64,000 nt of DNA from the NCBI RefSeq assembly GCF_035961655.1, contig NZ_CP108393.1, positions 2,835,501 to 2,899,500 on the forward strand, read 5' to 3'. A program made the translations under genes and the position numbers. This DNA is from Streptomyces sp. NBC_01317 (GTDB lineage Bacteria; Actinomycetota; Actinomycetes; Streptomycetales; Streptomycetaceae). Shown here piece by piece: positions 34,034-42,825 of this stretch; position 1 is the stretch's first letter; each line of letters begins with the position of its first letter. The notes under the pieces were generated by a model, which saw only the letters and a list, made by a program, of their open reading frames with translations, made no database searches and had not been told where the DNA came from.

Positions 34034-37000
34034 GTGATACGAGATCAAGAAGAGACGGACTCGGCGGAGGGGCAGGGCGTGCAGCCACCTGCGGCGGCGG
34101 ACACTTCAGGGGCTGAGTCGCGCCCCGACGCGTCCACCGGGCCGCGGCCGGGACGGTCCTCCGACGACGGCCGCGCGAGGGCACACTCCGGGCCGGGTCC
34201 CGGCGCGCGCTCCGGATCCGGCGGAGGGTCCGGTACGGGGTCCGGTGGCAGGGCTGGTGGAGAGTCCGGTACGGGGTCAGGTCCAGGGTCAAGTGCGGGG
34301 TCGAGTACAGGGTCAGGTGCCGGCTCAGGGTCCCGGCCCGAGCCGTCCCACGAGCCCGTCACGCCCCGTCAGCCCGTCACGCCCGACGAACCCCCCGCTT
34401 CCCACGGATCACCGGCGCCGTCGAACCCCTCCGACCAGTCCGACCCGTCCGGCTTCCCCACGTCCCGCGGCGAGCACACCGGAGCCACCCGCTCGGACGC
34501 CAAAACGGACCCCGGCTCCGGCTCCGACACCGACGCCGACGCCGACGCCGACGAGGCCTGCGACGACACCTCCGGCGGCGCCACCCGCGTCGACCGCCTC
34601 TCCGGCGACGAACCGCTCCTCGCCGCCCGCGTGCACCGCCCCTCCGACCTGCTCCGCCTGCTGATCGGCCTGCTCGCCATCGGCCTGGTCATCGGCCTCT
34701 CCGCCTTCGCCCACGGCACCACCGCCGGCCTCGAACAGGACATCAGCAAGGGCACGGGCCAGGCCCCCGACCTCATGGTCAAACTGGCCGGCCTGGCGTC
34801 CTCCATCGCCGTCCTCCTCGTCCCGGTCGCCTTCGCCATCGAGCGGCTGATCAAACGCGACGGACTGCGCATCGCCGACGGCGTCCTCGCCGCCGTCCTC
34901 GCGCACGGCGTCACCCTCGCCACCGACCTCTGGGTCGCCCGGTCCGCGCCCGACTCCATCCAGGAGGCGCTGACCAGACCCCAGCTGGGCGCCGGGCTCA
35001 CCGACCCCGTACACGGCTATCTCGCCCCCGTCATCGCCTACATGACGGCCGTCGGGATGGCCCGCAGACCCCGCTGGCGGGTCGTCCTGTGGGTGGTGCT
35101 GCTGCTCGACGCCTTCGCCATGCTGGTCGCCGGGTACACCACCCCGTTCTCGATCATCCTCACCGTCCTGATCGGCTGGACCGTCGCGTACGGCACGCTC
35201 TACACCGTCGGCTCGCCCAACGTCCGCCCCACCGGGCAGACGCTGATGGCGGGTCTGCGCCGGGTGGGTTTCCGCCCGATCAGCGCCATGCGAGCCGAGG
35301 ACGTGCCCGACTCCGCCGAGCAGGGCGACCGGGGCCGCCGCTACTTCGTGCCCCTGGAGGACGGTCCCCCGCTCGACGTCACGGTCGTGGACCGCGAACA
35401 GCAGGCGCAGGGCTTCTTCTACCGCGTGTGGCGCCAGCTGACCCTGCGCTCCATCACCACCCGCAGATCCATCCCCTCCCTGCGCCAGGCCCTCGAACAG
35501 GAAGCCCTGCTCGCGTACGCGGCCATCGCCGCCGGCGCCAACGCCCCCAAGCTCATCGCCACCTCCGAGCTGGGCCCCGACGCCGTCATGCTCGTGTACG
35601 AGCACCTCGGCGGCCGGTCCTTGGACGCGCTCGCCGACGACGAGATCACCGACGAGCTGATGCGCAGCGCCTGGAGCCAGGTCAGCGCCCTCCAGTCGCG
35701 CCGCATCGCACACCGCAGGCTCACCGGCGACGCCCTGGTGGTGGATCGCTCCGGCAGGGTCGTCCTCACCGAGCTGCGCGGCGGCGAGATCGCGGCGGGC
35801 GACGTCGTCCTGCGGATGGACACCGCACAGCTGCTCACGACCATGGGGCTGCGGGTCGGCGCGGAGCGCTCCGTCGCGGCCGGGGTCGAGGTGCTGGGCC
35901 CCGACGCGATCGCGGACAGCCTGCCGCTGCTCCAGCCGATCGCCCTGAGCCGCTCCACACGCGCGACGCTGCGCAGGCTCGCGCGCGAGCGCTCGCAGCG
36001 CGAGCGGGACGCGGTGCTCAAGGCATCCGAGGCGAACAAACGCGCCCGGCTGGAGGAAACACACGCGGGACCCCACTCCGCCGACGACGCGGCACACGCG
36101 GGGCACACGGCCGAGGGCCCGGCCCGTGCGGCCGCCGCCGACGGCGAGGGTCCCCGGCGGGCCGTACGGAAGTCCCTGCGGGCCGAGAAGCAGGCGGAGA
36201 AGCGCGCCATAGACGACGCGCTCGACGAGGCGCGCGAGGAGGACCTGCTCTCCCAGATCCGCCAGCAGGTGCTGCTGATCAGGCCGCAGGCGCCGGTCGA
36301 GCCGGTACGCCTGGAACGGATCAAGCCCCGGACGCTGCTCAGCTTCATCGCCGGCGCGGTCGCCGCGTACTTCCTGCTCACGCAGATCACGCAGGTCGAC
36401 TTCGGCACGGTCGTCGGCGAGGCGCACTGGGGCTGGGTGGCCGCCGCGGCGGCGTTCTCGGCGCTCAGTTACGTCGCCGCCTCGATGAGCCTGTTGGGCT
36501 TCGTACCGGAGCGGGTGTCGTTCAAACGGACCGTCGAGGCACAGGTCGCCGGGTCCTTCGTCAAGATCGTCGCCCCGGCGGCGGTCGGCGGGGTCGCGCT
36601 GAACACCCGCTTCCTGCAACGGTCGGGCGTCCGGCCGGGGCTCGCCGTGGCGAGTGTGGGCGCCTCGCAGCTCTTCGGGCTCGGCGCGCACATCGTGCTG
36701 CTGCTCTCGTTCGGTTATCTCACCGGTACGGAGAAGACAGCCTCGCTGACCCCGTCCAGGACGGTGATCGCGGGCCTGCTCACGGTCGCGGTGCTGGTGC
36801 TGGTCGTGACGGCGATCCCGTTCCTGCGGAAGTTCGTGGTGACCCGGCTGCGGTCGCTGTTCGCGGGGGTCGTGCCGCGCATGCTCGACGTGCTCCAGCA
36901 GCCGATGAAGCTGCTCACGGGCATCGGCGGGATGCTGCTGCTGACCGGCACGTTCGTGATGTGCCTGGACGCGTCGATCCGGGCGTTCGACAACGGCAAC

Positions 37001-37246
37001 CAGCAGCTCAGTTACGCGAGCATCGCCGTCGTCTTCCTGGCCGGCAACGCGCTGGGCTCGGCGGCGCCGACGCCCGGCGGTGTCGGCGCCGTGGAGGGCG
37101 CGCTGACGCTGGGTCTGCTGGCGGTCGGCCTGCCCAAGGAGGTCGCGGCACCGGCGGTGCTGCTGTTCCGCCTGATGACGCTGTGGCTGCCGGTGCTGCC
37201 GGGCTGGGTGTCGTTCAACCACCTGACGCGCAAGGGAGCGCTCTAG
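34034..37246 (+). CDS. Kinase-like domain / YbhN-type flippase-fold membrane fusion protein
   Basis: 1070 residues from GTG 34034. Residues 1-195 are disordered, rich in Gly/Ser then Pro/Asp/Glu, with young GS repeats. Five or so transmembrane helices follow at about 205-390. A protein-kinase-like domain spans about 430-660 but is degenerate: the catalytic loop reads HRRLTGDALVVD and the DFG position LTELRGG, so it is probably a pseudokinase. The last 320 residues form a multi-helix lysylphosphatidylglycerol synthetase/flippase (YbhN, TIGR00374) domain with NTRFLQRSGV and TPGGVGAVEGAL. It likely handles a lipid at the membrane. The kinase-flippase pairing recurs in actinobacteria; its substrate is unknown. 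Confidence 0.85.
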   Translation: MIRDQEETDSAEGQGVQPPAAADTSGAESRPDASTGPRPGRSSDDGRARAHSGPGPGARSGSGGGSGTGSGGRAGGESGTGSGPGSSAGSSTGSGAGSGSRPEPSHEPVTPRQPVTPDEPPASHGSPAPSNPSDQSDPSGFPTSRGEHTGATRSDAKTDPGSGSDTDADADADEACDDTSGGATRVDRLSGDEPLLAARVHRPSDLLRLLIGLLAIGLVIGLSAFAHGTTAGLEQDISKGTGQAPDLMVKLAGLASSIAVLLVPVAFAIERLIKRDGLRIADGVLAAVLAHGVTLATDLWVARSAPDSIQEALTRPQLGAGLTDPVHGYLAPVIAYMTAVGMARRPRWRVVLWVVLLLDAFAMLVAGYTTPFSIILTVLIGWTVAYGTLYTVGSPNVRPTGQTLMAGLRRVGFRPISAMRAEDVPDSAEQGDRGRRYFVPLEDGPPLDVTVVDREQQAQGFFYRVWRQLTLRSITTRRSIPSLRQALEQEALLAYAAIAAGANAPKLIATSELGPDAVMLVYEHLGGRSLDALADDEITDELMRSAWSQVSALQSRRIAHRRLTGDALVVDRSGRVVLTELRGGEIAAGDVVLRMDTAQLLTTMGLRVGAERSVAAGVEVLGPDAIADSLPLLQPIALSRSTRATLRRLARERSQRERDAVLKASEANKRARLEETHAGPHSADDAAHAGHTAEGPARAAAADGEGPRRAVRKSLRAEKQAEKRAIDDALDEAREEDLLSQIRQQVLLIRPQAPVEPVRLERIKPRTLLSFIAGAVAAYFLLTQITQVDFGTVVGEAHWGWVAAAAAFSALSYVAASMSLLGFVPERVSFKRTVEAQVAGSFVKIVAPAAVGGVALNTRFLQRSGVRPGLAVASVGASQLFGLGAHIVLLLSFGYLTGTEKTASLTPSRTVIAGLLTVAVLVLVVTAIPFLRKFVVTRLRSLFAGVVPRMLDVLQQPMKLLTGIGGMLLLTGTFVMCLDASIRAFDNGNQQLSYASIAVVFLAGNALGSAAPTPGGVGAVEGALTLGLLAVGLPKEVAAPAVLLFRLMTLWLPVLPGWVSFNHLTRKGAL

Positions 37247-37298
37247 GCAGTGTCCGCGCCCGCCCGGCCGCTCGGCGTTCGGAGTGGGGTGGGGGCGG

Positions 37299-37742
37299 TC
37301 AGTTCACGGTCTTCAGGAAGGCCGTCAGGCTGTCCAGGAGCATCGTGGTGCCCTGCTCGGCCATGTCGCGCTGTTCGGCGGTGTCGCACGTCTGGGTCAC
37401 CGTGATGTGGGTCCCGGCGGCGCTCTCCTCGGCGAGTTCGACGGTCATGAGCGTCTGCTCGTCCTTCCCGGGCACGTCCATGCCGGTGACCAGACGCCGG
37501 TTCACCTCGACCTCGGCGTACGAGCCGGTCAGCGGGAACTGGCCGCCGTCCGGGGTCACCACCGTCGACTTCCACGTCCCGCCCGGCCGCACGTCCATCT
37601 CCACGGACCCGGGGGCGGCGTAGGACCACTGCGCGTAGGCCTCCGCGGTGGTCCAGGCGCTCCACACCGCCGGCACGGGCGCCTCCAGGACGCGCTCCAG
37701 CGTGTAGGAGAAACCGTCGGCGGTCGTCTGTTCCTTGGTCAT
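37299..37742 (-). CDS. SRPBCC / AHSA1-domain protein
   Basis: 147 residues from ATG 37742 with GGAG 5 bases upstream; an ATG four codons earlier (37754) is the alternative. The AHSA1 (START-like) fold is recognised from RVLEAPVPAVWSAWTTAEAYAQW, DVRPGGTW, GSYAEVEVNRRLV and the C-terminal LLDSLTAFLKTV helix. These proteins form a hydrophobic pocket and are often stress-linked or bind lipid-like ligands; ligand unknown. It is convergent with the flippase gene and divergent from the hydrolase, with GCCACCCGCCCGG short repeats in the promoter gap (37829-37880). Confidence 0.85.
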   Translation of the reverse strand: MTKEQTTADGFSYTLERVLEAPVPAVWSAWTTAEAYAQWSYAAPGSVEMDVRPGGTWKSTVVTPDGGQFPLTGSYAEVEVNRRLVTGMDVPGKDEQTLMTVELAEESAAGTHITVTQTCDTAEQRDMAEQGTTMLLDSLTAFLKTVN

Positions 37743-37921
37743 CTCAGGCTCCATGTCTCGCTCTTGTGAGGTGGTATCGGTGCAGACCGGGACGGGCGCC
37801 GAAACTCATCGGTCCGGTGTACGCCCCGGCCGCCACCCGCCCGGCCCGCCACCCGCCCGGCCGCCACCCGCTTGGCCCGTGGCCCCGGGCGCCCCGGCGG
37901 GACCCGGCGCAGGATGGATCC

Positions 37922-39514
37922 ATGCCGACCCCCTCCGCCCGGCGCACCGCGCCGCTCGCCGCTGTCACCGCCGCCGCCCTCCTGGCCGTCACCGGATGCT
38001 CCGACAGCGGGGGGTCCGCCGGCGCGGGCCCCGTCAGCGGGGACGGCGGCGACCGGAACAGGCCCAAGGGCCTCGCCTCCCAGCGGCTGGACTGGACGGC
38101 GTGCAAGGCGCCCACGGCCGCGCAGGGCGGCGGTACGGCCCCCTCGCCGCTCCCCGGGGGCGTGCGGTGGCAGTGCGCGTCCATGGACGTGCCACTCGAC
38201 TACGCGAAGCCGGACGGCGACACCATCGCGCTGGCCCTGATCCGCGCCGAGGCCCGCGACAGGAGCAAGCGGATCGGCTCGCTCGTCTTCAACTTCGGCG
38301 GCCCCGGCGGCTCCGGGATCACCGCCCTGCCGTCCTTCGCGCCGGACTACGAGACCCTGCGCGGCCGGTACGACCTGGTCAGCTTCGACCCGCGCGGGGT
38401 GGGCCGCAGCGACGGCGTGGAGTGCGAGAGCGACAAGCAGCTCGACACGTTCTACGCGCAGGACGCCACCCCCGACACCACGGCGGAGGAGAAGACCTTC
38501 ACCAAGAACCTCACGGCCTACGCCTCCGCCTGCGAGAAGAACTCGGGCCAGGCACTCCCCCACGTGGGTACGACCAACGCCGCGCGGGACATGGAGATGA
38601 TGCGCCAGGTCCTCGGCGACAAGAAGCTGAACTACTTCGGGATCTCGTACGGCACCGAACTGGGCGGCGTGTACGCCCACCAGTTCCCGAAGTCCGTCGG
38701 CAGGACGGTCTTCGACGCGGTGGTCGATCCGAGCCAGGACTCCGAACAGGGCTCGCTGGGCCAGGCGCGGGGCTTCCAGCTCGCACTGGACAACTTCGCC
38801 AAGGACTGTGTGTCGCGGGGCAGCGCCTGCAAGCTGCCGGGAACCACCCCGAAGGAGATCGAGGCGTTCATCACCGGGCTGCTCGGGCAGCTCGACAAGA
38901 AGCCCATCGCCGGGATCGGCCCCAGGAAGCTGACCCAGACCGAGGCCACCAACGGCATCGCACAGACCCTCTACTCGCAGGAGTTCTGGCCCCTGCTGGA
39001 GCAGGGGCTCGACGAGGCGGACGCGGGCAGCGGCGCCCTGCTGCTGGCCCTGTCCGACTCGATGAACGGCCGCGACCAGCAAGGCCGGTACAGCAATCTC
39101 CAGGCGGCGAACGCGGCGATCAACTGCGTCGACTCGAAGGACCGTTACACCCTGGAGCAGACCAAGGCGAGGCTCCCGGAGTTCCGGAAGGCGTCGCCCG
39201 TCTTCGGGGACTTCCTCGGCTGGGGCATGATGTCCTGCTCGCGCTGGCCGGTGCCGGGGCAGTGGCCCCACCCGGACGTCAGCGCGCCGGGCGCCGCGCC
39301 GATCCTGGTCATCGGCAACACCGGCGACCCCGCCACCCCGTACGCGGGGGCCAGGGCGATGGTCGACGCGCTCGGCAAGGGCGTCGGCGTGGAGATCACG
39401 TACAAGGGGCAGGGCCACGGCGCGTACAACAGCGGCAACGCCTGCGTCCAGAAGGCGGTGAACGGCTTCCTGCTGAACGGGAAGGTGCCGGCGGCGGGCA
39501 CGGTCTGTTCCTAG
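37922..39514 (+). CDS. Secreted tripeptidyl-aminopeptidase-like alpha/beta hydrolase (lipoprotein)
   Basis: 530 residues. An N-terminal lipoprotein signal ends in the lipobox LLAVTGC, so the mature protein is membrane-anchored outside the cell. The alpha/beta hydrolase core has FGGPGGSG (oxyanion loop), GISYGTELGG with the nucleophile Ser in GxSxG, an acid in the GNTGDPATP region, and the final His in GQGHGAYN. This matches the Streptomyces SlpD/SlpE tripeptidyl aminopeptidases, which trim N-terminal peptides from secreted proteins, and the TAP-like C-terminal domain is present. ATG 37922 is the natural start. A strong terminator follows. Confidence 0.92.
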   Translation: MPTPSARRTAPLAAVTAAALLAVTGCSDSGGSAGAGPVSGDGGDRNRPKGLASQRLDWTACKAPTAAQGGGTAPSPLPGGVRWQCASMDVPLDYAKPDGDTIALALIRAEARDRSKRIGSLVFNFGGPGGSGITALPSFAPDYETLRGRYDLVSFDPRGVGRSDGVECESDKQLDTFYAQDATPDTTAEEKTFTKNLTAYASACEKNSGQALPHVGTTNAARDMEMMRQVLGDKKLNYFGISYGTELGGVYAHQFPKSVGRTVFDAVVDPSQDSEQGSLGQARGFQLALDNFAKDCVSRGSACKLPGTTPKEIEAFITGLLGQLDKKPIAGIGPRKLTQTEATNGIAQTLYSQEFWPLLEQGLDEADAGSGALLLALSDSMNGRDQQGRYSNLQAANAAINCVDSKDRYTLEQTKARLPEFRKASPVFGDFLGWGMMSCSRWPVPGQWPHPDVSAPGAAPILVIGNTGDPATPYAGARAMVDALGKGVGVEITYKGQGHGAYNSGNACVQKAVNGFLLNGKVPAAGTVCS

Positions 39515-39525
39515 GAGGCGGCCGG

Positions 39526-39572
39526 GTACGACGGTGGGGCGGGCCGCGTCCGGGCCCGCCCCACCGTCGTAC
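39526..39572. terminator. Terminator between the hydrolase and moeZ
   Basis: 19-bp perfect stem (39526-39544 with 39554-39572) around a 9-base loop between convergent genes. Confidence 0.9.
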
Positions 39573-39600
39573 AGCCGACGTCCTGGTCCTACGAGACGGC

Positions 39601-40809
39601 CTAGTAGACCGGCTTCTCCGGCTCGATCGTGTTGACCCAGCCGATGACCCCGCCGCCCACGTGCACCGCGTCCGAGAAGCCCGCCGCCTTGAGCACGGCC
39701 AGCACCTCGGCGCTGCGGACACCCGTCTTGCAGTGCAGGACGATCTTCTTGTCCTGCGGCAGGCCCGCCAGGGCCGTCCCCATGAGGAACTCGTTCTTCG
39801 GGATCAGCTTGGCGCCGGGGATCGAGACGATCTCGTACTCGTTCGGCTCCCGTACGTCGATGACCTCGATGTTCTCGCCGTCGTCCATCCACTCCTTGAG
39901 CTGCTTGGGAGTGATGGTCGAGCCGGCCGCCGCCTCCTGGGCCTCCTCGGACACGACGCCGCAGAAGGCCTCGTAGTCGATCAGCTCGGTGACGGTCGGG
40001 TTCTCGCCGCAGACCGCGCAGTCCGGGTCCTTGCGGACCTTGACCTGGCGGTACTGCATCTCCAGGGCGTCGTAGATCATCAGCCGCCCCACGAGCGACT
40101 CGCCGACGCCCGTGAGCACCTTGATCGCCTCGGTCACCTGGATGGACCCGATGGACGCGCAGAGCACGCCCAGCACGCCGCCCTCGGCGCAGGAGGGGAC
40201 CATGCCGGGGGGCGGGGGCTCCGGGTAGAGGCAGCGGTAGCACGGGCCGTGCTCGGACCAGAAGACGCTCGCCTGGCCGTCGAAGCGGTAGATCGAACCC
40301 CACACGTACGGCTTGTTCAGCAGCACGCAGGCGTCGTTGACGAGATAGCGGGTGGCGAAGTTGTCCGTGCCGTCCACGATCAGGTCGTACTGCGAGAAGA
40401 TCTCCATCACGTTCTCGGCTTCGAGCCGCTCTTCGTGGAGGACGACCTTCACATAGGGGTTGATCCCGAGGACGGAGTCACGGGCGGACTGCGCCTTGGA
40501 CCGGCCGATGTCGGCCTGGCTATGGATGATCTGGCGCTGGAGGTTCGACTCGTCGACCTCGTCGAACTCCACGATGCCGAGCGTGCCGACACCGGCCGCC
40601 GCCAGGTACATCAGGGCCGGCGAGCCGAGGCCACCGGCCCCCACACACAGCACCTTCGCGTTCTTCAGCCGCTTCTGCCCGTCCATCCCGACGTCCGGGA
40701 TGATCAGATGACGGGAGTACCTGCGGACCTCGTCGACGGTGAGCTCGGCAGCGGGCTCGACCAGGGGGGGCAGCGACACAGGGACCTCAACATGGGGTTG
40801 GTCGGTCAT
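39601..40809 (-). CDS. moeZ: Adenylyltransferase/sulfurtransferase MoeZ
   Basis: 402 residues. The N-terminal MoeB/ThiF domain has VLCVGAGGLGSPALMYLAAAGVG (ATP site), the downstream RQIIHSQADIGRSKA, DGTDNFATRYLVND, and two zinc CxxC pairs (CYRC, CAVC). The C-terminal rhodanese domain carries the persulfide cysteine Cys360 in HCKTGVRS. It activates and sulfurates small carrier proteins such as MoaD and ThiS, CysO-like proteins, and in actinobacteria supports molybdopterin, thiamine and some secondary metabolism. It fits with the moaE gene in this window, though they are not adjacent. Confidence 0.95.
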   Translation of the reverse strand: MTDQPHVEVPVSLPPLVEPAAELTVDEVRRYSRHLIIPDVGMDGQKRLKNAKVLCVGAGGLGSPALMYLAAAGVGTLGIVEFDEVDESNLQRQIIHSQADIGRSKAQSARDSVLGINPYVKVVLHEERLEAENVMEIFSQYDLIVDGTDNFATRYLVNDACVLLNKPYVWGSIYRFDGQASVFWSEHGPCYRCLYPEPPPPGMVPSCAEGGVLGVLCASIGSIQVTEAIKVLTGVGESLVGRLMIYDALEMQYRQVKVRKDPDCAVCGENPTVTELIDYEAFCGVVSEEAQEAAAGSTITPKQLKEWMDDGENIEVIDVREPNEYEIVSIPGAKLIPKNEFLMGTALAGLPQDKKIVLHCKTGVRSAEVLAVLKAAGFSDAVHVGGGVIGWVNTIEPEKPVY

Positions 40810-40849
40810 TCAATAAGGAATCTTCCCTTTAACACTGCCACGGCCCGGC

Positions 40850-41683
40850 TCATTCCGAGATACCTGGTCCGACTCGCGAGACGATTTCGTCCCAGTAGCC
40901 GGGCAACGTCGCAAAGGGGTTGTTCTCTCCCGTCCTGTCACCCCGGTCGGTGAAGAAGACCGTGCCCGCGCCCTGCCAGCGGGCGACGCGCATCGCCTCG
41001 TCGAGATGGGTGCGCGGGACGCCGTGGACGAGATGGACGAACCGCTCCGGCGGGTGGTCGGCGGTCCACTCGGCCGCCTGTGACCAGCGGTACCGGTCCC
41101 AGGGGCCGGAGAACGTGACCAGTTGGTCCGCGATCTCGGCGTACCCGGGGTGCGGGTGGGTCCCGTGGGCCAGGACGATGTGCCCGCCGCCGGACCCACC
41201 GTAGACCGACCCACCGCCGGCCGACCCGCCGTCGACCGACCCGCCGTCACCGAACCCCCCGGGGCCGCTCTCCAGCACCACCTCCAGCGTGGCCGTCGTC
41301 AGCCGTACGTCGGTCAGGTCCGACCCGTTCGACGGACACCGGTCCAGGTAGAAGCCCCCGACCCGGTACCAGTCGGTGTAGTCCTGTGCCTCGGCGATGA
41401 TCTCGCCGAACGACCGCTCCCCGTACGCCAGGTCGAGATGACCGAGCACCCGCACGCCCGCGTCGCCGAGGCGGCCCGCGGCCTCCAGGCAGTGCGGGTC
41501 GGGGCGGGAGCCCGGGCCGTCCGCGACGTTGAGGACGGCCCAGTGCAGGGGGGTGCCCGGGCGGGCCAGCCCGGCCCACTCGGCGGGGGCGAGCAGCGGG
41601 TGCGCGTATCCGGGGACACCGAGGCCGAGGCGGTCCGCCCCGGTGGCGGAGAGGCGGCCGCCGGTGGTGGTCAGATACGGCAC
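40850..41683 (-). CDS. Spherulation-specific family 4 protein
   Basis: 277 residues, a TIM-barrel-like spherulin-4 domain. Visible marks: LGVPGYAHPLL, HWAVLNVADGPG (first strands), VLGHLDLAYGERS, the acidic motif GGFYLDRCP expected near the active site, and VFFTDRG near the end. Related enzymes hydrolyse polygalactosamine-type exopolysaccharide. No signal peptide is seen, so it would be cytosolic or misannotated at the N-terminus. A (GGS)n insertion, residues about 145-168, interrupts a loop (DNA about 41180-41250). It overlaps the epimerase gene by 13 bases and belongs to the same putative polysaccharide cluster. Confidence 0.8.
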   Translation of the reverse strand: MPYLTTTGGRLSATGADRLGLGVPGYAHPLLAPAEWAGLARPGTPLHWAVLNVADGPGSRPDPHCLEAAGRLGDAGVRVLGHLDLAYGERSFGEIIAEAQDYTDWYRVGGFYLDRCPSNGSDLTDVRLTTATLEVVLESGPGGFGDGGSVDGGSAGGGSVYGGSGGGHIVLAHGTHPHPGYAEIADQLVTFSGPWDRYRWSQAAEWTADHPPERFVHLVHGVPRTHLDEAMRVARWQGAGTVFFTDRGDRTGENNPFATLPGYWDEIVSRVGPGISE

Positions 41684-42645
41684 GCCGCCTCCATCCAGAT
41701 GTCCGCGAGGGACTCCTCCAGATTGATCCGGGGACGCCAGCCGAGCCGGTCGCGGGCGGTGCGCACGTCCGCCTGCTGCCAGTTGCCGCAGCCGTCGGGG
41801 TACGGGGAGGGCCCGATGCCCAGGTGTTCCACGAGCGGTTCACCGCGCTGCGCGCCGAGGGCGGCGTGACCGGTGCGGACCGGGCCGCCGGGCGCGTCCA
41901 GTTCGTGCAGGGCGCCCGCGTAACCCGCGACCCTGGCCAGGACGGCGGCGGCGTCGCGCAGCTTCACGGCGCGGCCGGTGCCGATGTTGACGACGCCCTG
42001 CGCGGCGGAGAGGGAGGCGGCGTGGACCGCGCGCGCCACGTCCCGTACGTCCACGAAGTCCCGCTGCACGCCGAGGCCGGCGAGTTTCAGCTCGCCGTCG
42101 CCGGACTGCATGGCGCGGCGCATGGCCTCCGCGAGGCGGCCGAGCGGGGAGCCCGCGGGGGTGCCGGGGCCGACGGGCGAGAAGACCCGCAGGACGACGG
42201 CGTCGAGGCCGGAGCCGAGGACGAGTTCGGACGCGGCGAGCTTGCTCACGCCGTACGGGCCGCCCGGCCGGGCCACGGCGTCCTCGGCGGTCGACGAGCC
42301 CTGGGGGGAGGGCCCGTACTCGGACGCGCAGCCGAGCTGGACGAGGCGCGCGCCGCAGCCGCTGCGGCGTAGCGCCTCGCAGACGGTGGCGATGGCGACG
42401 GTGTTGTGGCGGACCAGTTCGCGGGCGCCGCCGCGGGTGGCGCCGGCGCAGTTGATGACCACCCCGGGGTGGACGGCGTCCAGGAAGCGGGTGAGCGCGC
42501 CGGGGCTGCCGCCGGCGAGGTCGAACCGTACGTCGGCGTCGTCGCCCCGGCCGAGTGCGGTGAGATGCACGGCGGGGTCGGCGAGCAGCCGGTCGGCCAC
42601 GAAGCGGCCGAGGAAACCGTTGGCACCGAGCAGCAGGACCCTCAT
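41671..42645 (-). CDS. NAD-dependent epimerase/dehydratase (nucleotide-sugar type)
   Basis: 324 residues. The N-terminal MRVLLLGANGFLGRFV dinucleotide motif is intact. VINCAGATRGG, CASEYGPSPQG and PYGVSKLAASELV (the Tyr-x-x-x-Lys catalytic pair) complete the extended SDR active site. NIGTGRAVKLRDAAAVLARV near the end is typical of sugar-nucleotide epimerases or reductases. It overlaps the spherulin-4 gene and follows the membrane-protein gene by about 180 bases (42646-42825), which hold imperfect GGGCGTACGGGGGTGGT repeats and no gene. Presumed role: making a sugar precursor for an exopolysaccharide. Confidence 0.85.
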   Translation of the reverse strand: MRVLLLGANGFLGRFVADRLLADPAVHLTALGRGDDADVRFDLAGGSPGALTRFLDAVHPGVVINCAGATRGGARELVRHNTVAIATVCEALRRSGCGARLVQLGCASEYGPSPQGSSTAEDAVARPGGPYGVSKLAASELVLGSGLDAVVLRVFSPVGPGTPAGSPLGRLAEAMRRAMQSGDGELKLAGLGVQRDFVDVRDVARAVHAASLSAAQGVVNIGTGRAVKLRDAAAVLARVAGYAGALHELDAPGGPVRTGHAALGAQRGEPLVEHLGIGPSPYPDGCGNWQQADVRTARDRLGWRPRINLEESLADIWMEAACRI

Positions 42646-42825
42646 CGCGCGACCGCCCCTCTGTGCCGACGGGGGCGACGAACCGGCGCGGGCGCCGGAG
42701 CTGGGGCTGGAGAGTGCGGGGTCATGTGGGTCGTCTCCTTAGGGGGCGTACGGGGGTGGTGCTCGTAGGGGCGTGCGGGAGTGGTGCGGTCATGGGGCGT
42801 ACCGGGGTGGTACGGGGGTGGCTCC

